From: Chryseobacterium gambrini
Lineage (GTDB): Bacteria > Bacteroidota > Bacteroidia > Flavobacteriales > Weeksellaceae
Direction: 5' to 3'
Assembly: GCF_900156825.1 (NCBI RefSeq)
Contig: NZ_FTOV01000010.1
Coordinates: 62,001-126,000 of the forward strand
DNA: 64,000 bases
Notes under the pieces: generated by a model
Databases searched by the model: none
Seen by the model: only the letters and a program-made list of their open reading frames with translations
Told to the model about the DNA's origin: nothing
Part shown: one piece after another, positions 9,558 to 19,119 of the stretch
Layout of the letters: every line of letters starts with the position of its first letter
Position numbering within the stretch: the first letter of the stretch is position 1
Made by a program: the position numbers and the translations under genes

Positions 9558-12545
9558 ATGAATGCTAAATTAGATAATGTAACAACCCAATATAGAAAGT
9601 TTAACGAAAATCAGGTACTTACAGACGGGCAGTTAAATGAATTCATAGACTATTTCGAAGATCAGGACAGGCTCTCGAGAACACTTCTCAGCGGCGTAGG
9701 AATTGTATGCGGATTTAAATCCACAATTACCAGTTCTGGTCTGGTTCCGGACGTTATGGAAAAAATCGCTCCGCGAAAGGCTGAAAATGCTTTGGATACC
9801 ATTGTGATTACCCAAGGAGCAGGAGTTACCACAGACGGAGATTTAATTACCCTTCGTACAGGAAAAGAGAAATCTTCAGACTTTACGATAGATTTCGATA
9901 CTAAAAATTACAGATACTTCAGAGAGTATAAAGACAAAGTGAGGTATGACCATTTCCGAATCGGAGAAGACCAGATTCCTTTATTGGAACTGGCAACCGA
10001 AGACGAACTGAAGCAAATGGAAGTTAAAGGATTAGACACGGGTAGTTTTAAAGATATTAAAACTCTGGAAAAACTGAATGAAAAAATCATCATCCTTTAT
10101 CTGGAAAGCTATTCTAATGATGAGACTCCTTGTGAGGATGCCGATTGTGATAACACCGGAGCAGAGCAGGTTTCTGATCTTAAAGTGCTTTTGGCAGATT
10201 TTCAGTCTGTTTCCGATCTTATGACGAGCGGAAATGCAAAAGATACGCTGTATAAAATTCATAATTCTTACGAAGAACTTTTTGACCGCTTACCGAATAT
10301 TGAAGCTAAAAGAGTGATCCTTGATCCTAAAGTTGAAACAGCAGATCAGTTAAAAAGAAAATTTCTTAACGCCATGGATTCTGTTTCGAAATTGTCCGAC
10401 GGTTTTGGCGCTATTGCAGATACTTTTAAAATAGATCTCAACTTCAGTGGTTTATCGCTTTTTAATAAACTCAATACTTTATTGTCTGCATCTTCACCAA
10501 GACTGGATGATTTTCAGTACAGATATGATCTCCTGAAAGATCTCATTGATACTTACAATGAAATAAAAGGACTGATCTTAAATCTGAATGTTGAATGTTG
10601 CCCGACTATTGCTTCATTCCCTAAACATTTGATGTTGGGATATGCCGGAGGTTCTTTGGAATTGGGAGAGTATGCAGCTTTCCGTCACGGATTCTATCAT
10701 TCGCCCATCACAACTCAAGATGATGAAAATTATGAAAGATTGATGTTATTAGCCAATCGTTTTGTGCAGAAAATCAATGGATTTCAATCTTATATCGGAC
10801 CGGTTAAAATTACACCCTCCAATCTTTATGTGAGATTAGGAGAAAAAGCGATCCCATATTATTATAACGTAGATAAACCATTACTGGATAAGTGGAATTT
10901 TGAAAAGACAAAAACAGACAGAGAAACATATAATTTAAGTTATCATACTGCCAACTTATCATCAGAAGATTATGTTCAGAATCCTCTGAATTATAATATC
11001 GATAACAATGATTTCTACAGAATTGAAGGACATCTTGGATTGCCTTATGAAACAGCGGTACAGAATATTAATGATCTTAAAATGAAGTACGGACTGGCTT
11101 TTGACGTTAGCGTTTTACTTTTAAATGACGGTAAAAAAACAGACGATGAGCCTGAAGAACCAAGAAAGGTTTCCATTGAAGAACTCAGAAATAAATTATT
11201 GTCTATTTCCAATGATATCAGTAAAGAAACAGGAGACCCGAAGAACGCACTCCTTAATTTATCCAAATTAGACAGCGATCTTAAGTTATTGAATAAAGCT
11301 AAATTTGAAACGCCTTCCGGATCATCAGACGACGTTACGATTGTAAAAGAAGATCCCAGAAAAGAAGAAATTTCTACAGAACTTTTAAGCGATTTTTTAG
11401 AAAGAAAATCAGGCTTGGAGCATCTTTCCGGTGTAGAACCGGGCGGAACATTTGTTTTGATCGCAGAGTCGAAAGCAAACAATCAGGTTATTGCAGATTT
11501 CTCATTGTCTTATTTATGTTGTTCAAAAAAAGATCCTGTATTCTTATCATTACCTTCAGGTAAACTTTGCCAAAATGAAAAACCGGTTCTTATGACAATC
11601 GTTCCTTTGGATGGTCAGGTAAAAGCATTTGTAAACGGAACAGAAATATCCGCCATTACCCAGACCGGAGGACAAAGTTATTTTGATCCGGCATTGGTTG
11701 GCGCAGCTTATCTCGGACAAACCATTACTTTCACAGTTAATGATGATCCTGTGGATACTCAAATGGTTGTTTACAAAAAACCAGAAATTGTATCTGTAGC
11801 TTCAGGTTCCATAACATATAGCACTCCTACTACAGATCCTAACACCACAGACCCGGATGCAACAGTAGAATTTAATGTCACTGGAGATTTTACAGATCTT
11901 GATTTTACTTGGAATTTTGGTGATGGTAGCCAGATACATTATAACGAATTACCAACTAACAAAAAGACTCACACTTATAATCTTGTTTCCGGACAGGAGG
12001 AAACTTTTCATCCAACACTTACGGTAACAAACAAAAATGGATGTAGTAATGTATATGAATTGAGCCCTCTAAAATTAAAAGGACAATCAACCATTGCTTG
12101 TTTAAGTGGAATGAGGATTGTCGTTCAGTTTAGATATGGTCCAGACGGCACCCATACTTGTAATCGAGCTAGTTTTAATCTATTAGGAAACGGAGTATTG
12201 ATAGAGGGTACAAAACCATATTCAGATCCTGTGATAAAAGGGAATATTCATTTAAGTAATACGAAAGGAAATCAGGACGCGGGTAATATTATTCCGGGCG
12301 GTCATCCATCAAGTAGATATAATGAAATTATTATAACGCAAGAAGAAGCGGAAGCATTAGCAGCAGGAGCGAATGAAGGATTTGTACAATTTTCACTGGA
12401 TTGTGCAATGCCTCCTAGCATTGGATGTCATACAGGTGTTGCTTTTACTCAGTTATTTTTAGCAAACGATTCTACACCTATTTATTCTGGTTATCCTGAT
12501 GGAAATTTCTTAGAGATCAATCCTTGTACAGGAGTGACAAGATAA
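9558..12545 (+). CDS. eCIS-associated PKD-domain protein, first paralogue
   Basis: 995 residues without a signal peptide. It opens with TQYRKFNENQVLTDGQLNEF and YFEDQDRLSRTLLSGVGIVCGF, a block repeated in the next gene. A second shared block (SGLEHLSGVEPGGTFVLIAES) lies near residue 625. A PKD-like Ig fold (DFTWNFGDGSQ ... KTHTYNL) spans about 755-835, followed by a distinct C-terminal region. Because it directly follows the baseplate genes and ends in Ig-like folds, a particle-surface or fibre-adaptor role is likely. Function is inferred; I recognise it only as a Bacteroidetes eCIS neighbour. Confidence 0.7.
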   Translation: MNAKLDNVTTQYRKFNENQVLTDGQLNEFIDYFEDQDRLSRTLLSGVGIVCGFKSTITSSGLVPDVMEKIAPRKAENALDTIVITQGAGVTTDGDLITLRTGKEKSSDFTIDFDTKNYRYFREYKDKVRYDHFRIGEDQIPLLELATEDELKQMEVKGLDTGSFKDIKTLEKLNEKIIILYLESYSNDETPCEDADCDNTGAEQVSDLKVLLADFQSVSDLMTSGNAKDTLYKIHNSYEELFDRLPNIEAKRVILDPKVETADQLKRKFLNAMDSVSKLSDGFGAIADTFKIDLNFSGLSLFNKLNTLLSASSPRLDDFQYRYDLLKDLIDTYNEIKGLILNLNVECCPTIASFPKHLMLGYAGGSLELGEYAAFRHGFYHSPITTQDDENYERLMLLANRFVQKINGFQSYIGPVKITPSNLYVRLGEKAIPYYYNVDKPLLDKWNFEKTKTDRETYNLSYHTANLSSEDYVQNPLNYNIDNNDFYRIEGHLGLPYETAVQNINDLKMKYGLAFDVSVLLLNDGKKTDDEPEEPRKVSIEELRNKLLSISNDISKETGDPKNALLNLSKLDSDLKLLNKAKFETPSGSSDDVTIVKEDPRKEEISTELLSDFLERKSGLEHLSGVEPGGTFVLIAESKANNQVIADFSLSYLCCSKKDPVFLSLPSGKLCQNEKPVLMTIVPLDGQVKAFVNGTEISAITQTGGQSYFDPALVGAAYLGQTITFTVNDDPVDTQMVVYKKPEIVSVASGSITYSTPTTDPNTTDPDATVEFNVTGDFTDLDFTWNFGDGSQIHYNELPTNKKTHTYNLVSGQEETFHPTLTVTNKNGCSNVYELSPLKLKGQSTIACLSGMRIVVQFRYGPDGTHTCNRASFNLLGNGVLIEGTKPYSDPVIKGNIHLSNTKGNQDAGNIIPGGHPSSRYNEIIITQEEAEALAAGANEGFVQFSLDCAMPPSIGCHTGVAFTQLFLANDSTPIYSGYPDGNFLEINPCTGVTR

Positions 12546-12628
12546 CAATTAAATATAGCTTCATGGATAATGTGATTGTCTGTGAAGCATATTTAAAAAT
12601 CTTAACAAATCATTAAAAATGAACAATA

Positions 12629-15600
12629 ATGAATAATCAATTAAATAATATACCGGAGAAATACCGGAACTTTATTCAATTAAGTGATATATCGACCCGG
12701 TACCGCAAATTCAGCAAAGGACAATACATTGAGTATACTCAGTTCAATGAGTTTTTAGACTTTTTTGAGGATCAGGATCGCTTATCCAGAGTAATGCTTC
12801 AGGGGGTAGGTATAGTATGTGGTTTTAAACCTGAGCTTACCTATTCCAATAAAAAACTCAACAGCATAAAACTTTCGCAGGGAGTCGCAGTTACAACAGA
12901 CGGAGATCTGCTTACCCTGAATAATACGAGTAAGGTAAGTGAAGAGTTATATGTAAGTGATTTAAAGACAATCAGCATTGATAGTAAAGAATATACTCAC
13001 TTTAAAAAATACAACAATTTCAAGGTAAACTATCCTGCATTTTATGACGAAAACGGAGGACAGATTGAACTTTGGGAACTGGCGACAGCTCAGGAAGCAA
13101 CTTCAGATTTTCAGCAGGTAGTCAACTTTACGGATCTTGAAGATCAATACCTGATGCTCTATCTGGAAAGTTATGAAAAAGAAGTAAAACCTTGCAGAGG
13201 AGTAGATTGTGATAATCATGGAATCCAGCAGATCCGAAATCTAAAAGTATTGGTTACAAACGAACAGGGTGTTAATTATATTCTTCAGAAAGACCGTATT
13301 CAGCCGCATCCGTTATTTATAGAGGATATATTAGGCTCGGTAAAGCAGGAACGCGTGATTCTGGAAAGGCTTATTCAGGAAAAAGGAATTGAAACAAGAT
13401 TTTCCTATGCAGATTTAAAAAATATGTATGCCGATGTTTTAGAAAGAAACGGCTATGGTGAGCTGGTTTTTAGAAAAATCTACGAAATTTCTAAAATGTT
13501 TGGACTTCCTGTTGCGGATCATCTTACTTTTAAAAGTGTTTTGGAAGAATGTCTTAACCTGCCGTTTGGTTTTCAGTATGCTTATGATGTGGTAAAAGAT
13601 TTAACGGCTACGTATTCCGAAATCATCAGACTGCTTCCTAAGACTTTTACGAAGTGTCTTCCCGATTTTGCTTCTTTTCCTAAGCATATGATGTTAGGGA
13701 AATTAAATTCAGAAACTCAGCTGGATTCTTCAAGACATCAGTTTTACAATTCTCCGGTCTTGGATGATGAAAAGGCGATGCAGAGAGTTAAAACATTAAT
13801 TAGCCGTTTTAATCTGCAGGTACAGAATTTTAAATATCCAAACCGCAATGTAGAAGTAATTGGGAATGATATACCAATAGAAGCGGAATCCGCCATTAAA
13901 ATCACCCCGTCTCAAAAGTCAGAATTCTTAGGGAATAAAGCAATCCCTTTTTATTACAGGATTACAGATAATTTCCTGAAAGTCTGGGATTTTAATAAAG
14001 TAAGAACTCCGGCTTTCCGAAATAATGTAGGCTATAATTCTGGTCTTTTCTCACAAGAATCTTATGTGAGAAAACCTTTAGGTTTTAACATTGACAGAGC
14101 TTCATTTTATAATATTGAGGGACATCAGGGAATGCATTTTCAGGATGCATTTGATCAGATAAAAAAAATCAGAGATGAGCAACAGCTCGGATTTGATATC
14201 ATGCTTTTGTCTTTCAAAGAATTATTAAAAAATAAAGATCTTTCAAAGGCATATTTTAATGAATATATCGATAAATATTCGGGTTTAGAACACAAACACG
14301 GAGTTGAAAAAGGAGGAACTTTTATCATGGTCTACGATAATATGGGAAGAGATGAAATTGTAGTGGCAGATTTCTCGATTCCGTATATCTGCTGTACTCC
14401 GAAAGTGAAGATTAATCTTAGTTTACCAAATACAACCATCTGTGCCAAAGCAGAGAAAATTCCGTTTACGGTATTCCCTTTCAACGGCATCGTAACGGCA
14501 AATGTAGATTCTGATCTGGATGGTGGTGTAGAGTTAGTTGACGGATTGTACTTCTTTAATCCTGCATCGGTAAGTCAGGAATTGCATAACCAGCTAATCA
14601 GTTTTAATGTTAACGGAAAACCTACTGATTGTACTGTAACCGTGATTACAGAACCGCAGGTGAGAATTGTCGTGGAGAAAGTTGATCTTCCTGAGTCTGA
14701 TTCAACATCAACTGTTGTGAAATTCAAAATAACAGGAGATCATTTCATGGATTATCAGTATAGCTGGGATTTCCTTGATAATGGAAGTCAGGTAATCCAA
14801 AATCCGGATTCGGAAGGTTTTGTTACTCATACATTCAATAATCTTTCTCCAAGAATAATTCCTACAATAAGAGTAAAAGTAAACGGTGGCGGATGTGAGC
14901 AAAATATAGTTATTGAAAAGTGGTATAATAATGTTCCAAGTAATATTTCTGTTAATGCAGGAGCGGATCAGACATTTGTCCAATCAAATCTAGGATACGG
15001 AACTCCGGTTTTAAGAAAAATTAAAAATATAGGTTCTCCTCCTAATTACGGTGCACATGCTAATCCTAATGATAAATTTTTGATAGAGTTAGGTATAGAA
15101 GATGGTGCAGGTACTGATATCAATACATGTAGACTGTACTATAAAAAACAATCTAGCAGTCAATGGTATTCAGATGGGAGTTCGGTTTATAATGGTACAC
15201 AAACAGAAATACTTTTTAATAATATAGTCAATCAGGGTGAGATTCTGGATTTTAAACTTGGGGTTTATATTTCGGGTAGTACAACAGAAATATTTAGTAA
15301 TCAATTAAGTTTATCTTATTATGAAATTAATAATGCAACAGAAGGGGAAATAAGATTTCCTGATGAATGGATCGCTCAAAACTCTGTTCAATCTGTTCTT
15401 ACCCCATTCACTATTAATTTAAATGGTAGTGTTCAGTTATCTGGCAGTACTTTAAACTCTGTTTCATGGGAAGTTATATCTGGTCCGGCAGGTGCAGCAT
15501 TCAGTTTTGGTAATAGTACAAATGTAGTAACAACTTTTTCAACAAATACTTTTGGAACTTACATATTAAGATTATCCGCAAGTAATTCTTCTGCACAGAG

Positions 15601-16669
15601 TTCATCTGATGAAGTCACCATAATAATAAACCGGCAGATGAACGCCTCTCCTGTAGCTGTAGCTACTTGGAATGATGGAACTGATGGTGTTCTAACAGTT
15701 GAATGGGACACTTATGATCCTTATAGTGCTACTTGGTATGGCTTTTATCAAGCTCAATTGTCGGGTTCTGCTTCTTCCGATTCGGATGGTCATATAGTAG
15801 GTTACTATTGGCAGTATAATTTAAATGGATCTGGATGGAATGATTTTGAAACTGCTTCTCCTACATTTCCAAATATTCCAACACCTACAAAATCAATAGA
15901 AACAAATGGTAATTGGAAGTTTAGATTTAAAGTGAAAGACGATTTTGGAACTATTAGTAATTGGAGTAATGAGTTAATTCTGAATATTACAGATACTAAA
16001 ACTGGCATACCATCAAATCTTTTTGCATTAAATATTTTATACGGAGGTTTAGGATATTATAATACACAGGCACAACTGAATAATTCTTCTGCTAATAAAA
16101 TACATAAATTGGTTGTAAAAACAATTTCGTATACAAATACGGTTGGTAATATAGCAACAGATAAATTTTTATTAAGAATAGAAGGAAATGGAACTCTTCA
16201 ATATAGCACACCTGCTGTCGGAGTTGAGAGAGATATTACTTCAGTTATGAATGATAATATGTTAATAACAATAGATTTAGATTATCCGATTCCTGCTAAA
16301 AACGCAATAATTAAATTTATTGCTTACGATATAAATAATAATATAATGGACACAAAAACCATTAAAATGGGTAATACTGGAAATGCTATTGCTTACGTAT
16401 CCAACGGAAATAGTATGTCTTTCCCAATAAAAGTAAATTCAAATAAAAAAGTGAAGGTTATTGTTAATGGTAGTGTAAATATGAATCCTGGCTGGAATGT
16501 ATCATTGGCTAACGGACTTAATCCTGCGTCTGAAACACATAATTTGGTTTCAAATGAAGCAAAGACTTTTAATTTAGTTTTAATTCCGGGAAATACTTAT
16601 TATTTGATGAGTAATTCGATACAAGGACCAACAGGAACCAGTGCAACAGTGGAATTAATTGATTCTTAA
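12629..16669 (+). CDS. eCIS-associated PKD-domain protein, second paralogue
   Basis: 1,346 residues. It shares the start block (STRYRKFSKGQYIEYTQFNE, DRLSRVMLQGVGIVCGF) and the later block (SGLEHKHGVEKGGTFIMVYDN) with the preceding gene. It has a PKD fold at about 680-765 (YQYSWDFLDNGSQ), then further Ig/PKD-like repeats between about 920 and 1130 and a longer, low-complexity-poor tail. The DNA after about 14930 is visibly more AT-rich than the 5' part, so the C-terminal portion may have been exchanged. Last gene of the structural block; a terminator follows. Confidence 0.7.
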   Translation: MNNQLNNIPEKYRNFIQLSDISTRYRKFSKGQYIEYTQFNEFLDFFEDQDRLSRVMLQGVGIVCGFKPELTYSNKKLNSIKLSQGVAVTTDGDLLTLNNTSKVSEELYVSDLKTISIDSKEYTHFKKYNNFKVNYPAFYDENGGQIELWELATAQEATSDFQQVVNFTDLEDQYLMLYLESYEKEVKPCRGVDCDNHGIQQIRNLKVLVTNEQGVNYILQKDRIQPHPLFIEDILGSVKQERVILERLIQEKGIETRFSYADLKNMYADVLERNGYGELVFRKIYEISKMFGLPVADHLTFKSVLEECLNLPFGFQYAYDVVKDLTATYSEIIRLLPKTFTKCLPDFASFPKHMMLGKLNSETQLDSSRHQFYNSPVLDDEKAMQRVKTLISRFNLQVQNFKYPNRNVEVIGNDIPIEAESAIKITPSQKSEFLGNKAIPFYYRITDNFLKVWDFNKVRTPAFRNNVGYNSGLFSQESYVRKPLGFNIDRASFYNIEGHQGMHFQDAFDQIKKIRDEQQLGFDIMLLSFKELLKNKDLSKAYFNEYIDKYSGLEHKHGVEKGGTFIMVYDNMGRDEIVVADFSIPYICCTPKVKINLSLPNTTICAKAEKIPFTVFPFNGIVTANVDSDLDGGVELVDGLYFFNPASVSQELHNQLISFNVNGKPTDCTVTVITEPQVRIVVEKVDLPESDSTSTVVKFKITGDHFMDYQYSWDFLDNGSQVIQNPDSEGFVTHTFNNLSPRIIPTIRVKVNGGGCEQNIVIEKWYNNVPSNISVNAGADQTFVQSNLGYGTPVLRKIKNIGSPPNYGAHANPNDKFLIELGIEDGAGTDINTCRLYYKKQSSSQWYSDGSSVYNGTQTEILFNNIVNQGEILDFKLGVYISGSTTEIFSNQLSLSYYEINNATEGEIRFPDEWIAQNSVQSVLTPFTINLNGSVQLSGSTLNSVSWEVISGPAGAAFSFGNSTNVVTTFSTNTFGTYILRLSASNSSAQSSSDEVTIIINRQMNASPVAVATWNDGTDGVLTVEWDTYDPYSATWYGFYQAQLSGSASSDSDGHIVGYYWQYNLNGSGWNDFETASPTFPNIPTPTKSIETNGNWKFRFKVKDDFGTISNWSNELILNITDTKTGIPSNLFALNILYGGLGYYNTQAQLNNSSANKIHKLVVKTISYTNTVGNIATDKFLLRIEGNGTLQYSTPAVGVERDITSVMNDNMLITIDLDYPIPAKNAIIKFIAYDINNNIMDTKTIKMGNTGNAIAYVSNGNSMSFPIKVNSNKKVKVIVNGSVNMNPGWNVSLANGLNPASETHNLVSNEAKTFNLVLIPGNTYYLMSNSIQGPTGTSATVELIDS

Positions 16670-16714
16670 TTTGATATTTATTAATTTAACGGATTAGGTT
16701 ATCTTGTAAAAAAT

Positions 16715-16744
16715 AAAAATCCTCAAGAAATTTTGAGGATTTTT
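16715..16744. terminator. Bidirectional terminator between convergent genes
   Basis: A 12-bp perfect stem (AAAAATCCTCAA pairing with TTGAGGATTTTT) with a 6-nt loop and A/T tracts on both sides. It sits between the + strand PKD-domain gene and the - strand repressor gene and can serve both. Confidence 0.85.
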
Positions 16745-16765
16745 ATTCTATGATAAAGCTTTCTA

Positions 16766-17428
16766 TCACCTTCTGTTATTTTTACGCCTTGTACTGATGA
16801 TATTGAAGAGTTTTGCCACATCTTCAAGATGAATTTCAAAGTCTTCGTAATATTCATTCAGAGAATGAAGAGTGATAATGCCTCGTTCCACATCATGATT
16901 GATGATTCTTTTCACGAGAATCCCTTTTTCTTTATGTACAATGACAAAATCCCACTTATCATAATGCAGCTTGCTCATCCAGTAATCCTGACGGATATTT
17001 CTGCATAAAATAATATCGCCTTCAAGGTAACTTTCGTAGGAGCCGTCGTCCATACTGTCTCCCCGAACTTCGAAGCACATATATTCGCCGCGGTGTTCCA
17101 CATCATCACTAAAAGGAATCGTGGGTAAACTTTCTATATATTCCTCGTCTGCAAATCTGCTCAGATATCCGGCTTGAGCGTATTGGTTCGCCAGTGGAAC
17201 GTACATGATCTTTAGATCCGAATAAGCAACCGGCGATGCGCTGTTATTGGGTTTCTGCTGCTGTTCCTGCAAAAGGTTTTTCACAAAATAAGCAGTGGTT
17301 TCCGGTATTTTTCTTTCGCCTTTTTCCCAGTACTGAACGGCTCTCGTACCAACTCCTATCGCCTCGGCGATCTCAGCCTGCTTCATTTTTAGTTTCTTTC
17401 TGATCTCTTTGAATTCTAAGTTGGTCAT
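16766..17428 (-). CDS. XRE/S24 self-cleaving-type repressor
   Basis: 220 residues from the preferred start (MTNLEFKEIRKKLKMKQ). Residues 5-57 form an XRE helix-turn-helix (AEIAEAIGVGTRAVQYWEKGER). The C-terminal half is an S24/LexA-like peptidase: Ala86-Gly87 in AQAGYL is a candidate cleavage site, Ser125 in RGDSMDDG the nucleophile, and Lys173 in ILVKRI the general base. The spacing resembles lambda CI and LexA. An upstream in-frame ATG (17500) would put the start inside a palindromic operator, so it was not used. Likely represses the genes transcribed rightward. Confidence 0.85.
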   Translation of the reverse strand: MTNLEFKEIRKKLKMKQAEIAEAIGVGTRAVQYWEKGERKIPETTAYFVKNLLQEQQQKPNNSASPVAYSDLKIMYVPLANQYAQAGYLSRFADEEYIESLPTIPFSDDVEHRGEYMCFEVRGDSMDDGSYESYLEGDIILCRNIRQDYWMSKLHYDKWDFVIVHKEKGILVKRIINHDVERGIITLHSLNEYYEDFEIHLEDVAKLFNIISTRRKNNRR

Positions 17429-17483
17429 TTTGATATGTTTATCGTTATTTATGAAAAAATACGCAAAATATTTTTCTTTTTTA

Positions 17484-17514
17484 TTTTGAAATACGAACAA
17501 TGTTCGTATATTTG
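17484..17514 (+). promoter_or_regulatory. Bacteroidetes-type promoter, rightward
   Basis: TTTTG at 17484-17488 and TATATTTG at 17507-17514 fit the Bacteroidetes -33/-7 consensus (TTG, 18 nt, TAnnTTTG). Transcription would run rightward, away from the repressor gene, toward the small genes at 18168 onward. Confidence 0.6.
17491..17509. promoter_or_regulatory. Perfect 19-bp palindromic operator candidate
   Basis: ATACGAACAATGTTCGTAT is a perfect 9+1+9 inverted repeat lying between the -33 and -7 elements and overlapping the first bases of the -7 box. A dimeric repressor bound here would block the rightward promoter. It is 63 bp upstream of the chosen repressor start, so it is the natural binding site for that XRE/S24 protein. 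A half-site-like GCGAACATT occurs at 17782. Confidence 0.7.
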
Positions 17515-17538
17515 TCTCGTTGTTAAAACAGAATACGG

Positions 17539-17546
17539 CAAATGTA
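17539..17546 (-). promoter_or_regulatory. Possible -7 box for the repressor gene
   Basis: Read on the - strand this is TACATTTG, matching TAnnTTTG. A TTG lies about 15 nt further upstream (17562-17564), closer than usual. If used, the palindrome would fall in the transcribed leader. Weak call. Confidence 0.3.
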
Positions 17547-18167
17547 CAAAAATTATCACAACAATTTAATACATATTTGATGCTTTTTAATTTTTTTTGG
17601 TTTAATATAGGTTATTAATCAGGTGTTTAAAATTGTTTATGTGCTTTTTGTTGACAGACAGAAGATAAAGTTTCAATAATAGAAATCACTGTAAAAAGTG
17701 CGCTTTTATATTGGTGTGAATATTTTTATTATTGATTTTAAATTCTTTTTCCGAAAAATGTGCATTTTTTAAACCGTTAATGCGAACATTTGCTGTTTTG
17801 TTTTAACGACCATAAACACAGACCGTGAAAATGTAAGACAAAGCTGCTGTTCAGATTATAAAATATCGATTCATTATAACTGTCAGTAATAATTTAAATA
17901 CATTCCGAAGCGGGGAATCTGAGTTTGCAGAAAGAAATTCATTTTTTAATATGAATTTGTTTAAACTTTTTTAAATAAAGAGATTCTTGTTGGAAGAAGT
18001 AAAGACGCAAGATTTTTTTGTCTCAAATCTTTGGAGGAGCATGAAAATCAAAGATTTTCAATAAGGATTGATGTTTAATTTATCGCAGATAAAATCTTTG
18101 CGCCTTAAGCCGAGACCTTATGTAATGATATTTTGCGCCTTTGCTATTACGTTTAAACAAATTGTAT
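17547..18167. other. Long AT-rich leader without a supported gene
   Basis: No convincing coding sequence was found. Around 17995-18150 it holds fragments resembling the AAGATTTTTTTGTCTC / AAAATCTTTGCGCC type of intergenic filler common in Chryseobacterium, and a small hairpin (GAAAATC AAA GATTTTC, 18042-18058). A 68-residue frame at 18068-18274 is judged spurious. Confidence 0.5.
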
Positions 18168-18308
18168 ATGAAGATACTTTTCGCAGACGAAGGAAAAAAA
18201 ATTCAGGAAGACAGGCCGATGAAACTGCGCCGGAAAATACAGGAAGCCGACTTCTGGGAATTAAAATCAAATGACATCATTAAACATCTTTTCAGAGGCA
18301 GAATTTAA
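18168..18308 (+). CDS. Small basic protein, 46 aa
   Basis: Starts MKILFADEGKKIQEDRPMKLRR and ends HLFRGRI. No family recognised. It is the first of three tightly packed small frames downstream of the repressor-controlled promoter, overlapping the next one by 38 nt in another frame, a compact arrangement seen in phage-like early regions. Judged plausible from its position and from the codon quality of the start, not from homology. Confidence 0.4.
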   Translation: MKILFADEGKKIQEDRPMKLRRKIQEADFWELKSNDIIKHLFRGRI

Positions 18309-18390
18309 GCCTTTGCAGGATTTTATTGACTCAACTGATCAAAAAAAGACACGAAAAATTATTTTATTAAAACAACTTTTAACCTTTTAA
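18271..18390 (+). CDS. Small protein, 39 aa
   Basis: Starts MTSLNIFSEAEFKPLQDFID and ends LLKQLLTF. No family recognised. It overlaps the 3' end of the preceding small gene and stops 2 nt before the next start, which suggests translational coupling in a phage-like small-gene run. Could also be chance. Confidence 0.4.
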   Translation: MTSLNIFSEAEFKPLQDFIDSTDQKKTRKIILLKQLLTF

Positions 18391-18392
18391 AT

Positions 18393-18548
18393 ATGAAACG
18401 TAGTAAAGAACTTGTAGAGAAAAGAAAAGACTTTGTCAACGATTATGTAAAACGCAATCAGGACAAGCAAATGAAAGTTATTGTAACCGAACTTACGGAG
18501 ATGCTGTTTTTGTCGGAAAGAACCATTTACAACATCATTCAGGAGTAA
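18393..18548 (+). CDS. Small HTH-like protein, 51 aa
   Basis: Starts MKRSKELVEKRKDFVNDYVK and ends LSERTIYNIIQE. The last 25 residues (VTELTEMLFLSERTIYNIIQ) read as a helix-turn-helix with a recognition helix like those of small phage or transposon regulators. The start follows the previous stop by 2 nt. Likely a small DNA-binding regulator; the best supported of the three tiny genes. Confidence 0.6.
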   Translation: MKRSKELVEKRKDFVNDYVKRNQDKQMKVIVTELTEMLFLSERTIYNIIQE

Positions 18549-18900
18549 AACGGAAAAACAAAAGTTATTAAAGATCCGCATTTCGTGCGGTTTCCTCAGG
18601 GCAATCTTTTACAACTGATACACCATCACAAAAAATTAGAGCCGGAAAATTATATTCTAAAAAGCTTAAGACCAAGCAACCGCACAGTTCAGTGCTTCTA
18701 ATTCAATCTGCCCATCAGATCAATAAAAGATTGTCTTTTCATTATCCATTTAATTTATAGAGAACAACAACAAGGTAAAAACTGTTTTACTTTCCGGAAC
18801 GATGCTTTTAAGGCTAAAGACGAGCCTGCAATACACTGGTTTCGAAAGTAACAGGAAGAAATTGAAAATTAAAAATCAGCATTAATAAATTTTGGTAGTC
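18549..18900. other. Gap with a small hairpin only
   Basis: No gene supported. A short hairpin (CCGCA TTTCG TGCGG, 18576-18590) followed by TTTCC could be a weak terminator for the tiny genes. The rest is AT-rich without recognisable structure. Confidence 0.4.
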
Positions 18901-19071
18901 ATGGAAAAAGAAGAGAACAAAAAAATTAAAGAAAATTTAGAAAAATTTCAGGATCCCGATAGAGACATCAGTGATCTTATAGACGAGCTGGCTTACCTCA
19001 GCGAAAACGAAAACATCGAGACGAGCAGAAAATTTCTGGATGATATGTATATGCTCGATCAGGACGACTAA
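18901..19071 (+). CDS. Small acidic protein, 56 aa
   Basis: Starts MEKEENKKIKENLEKFQDPD and ends DDMYMLDQDD. Strongly acidic C-terminal half, predicted helical, no family recognised. It lies 48 nt upstream of the holin-like gene and is probably co-transcribed with it. The continuous frame, charged composition and position support a real gene. Confidence 0.55.
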   Translation: MEKEENKKIKENLEKFQDPDRDISDLIDELAYLSENENIETSRKFLDDMYMLDQDD

Positions 19072-19119
19072 CAACTTAGCGTTGTGAAAAATCAATTTTA
19101 ATGAATAACAATATGAAGA

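Noticed and set aside
18068..18274. A 68-codon + strand frame
   Set aside because: It overlaps the better-placed small genes at 18168 and 18271 in another frame and lies partly in repeat-like filler sequence.
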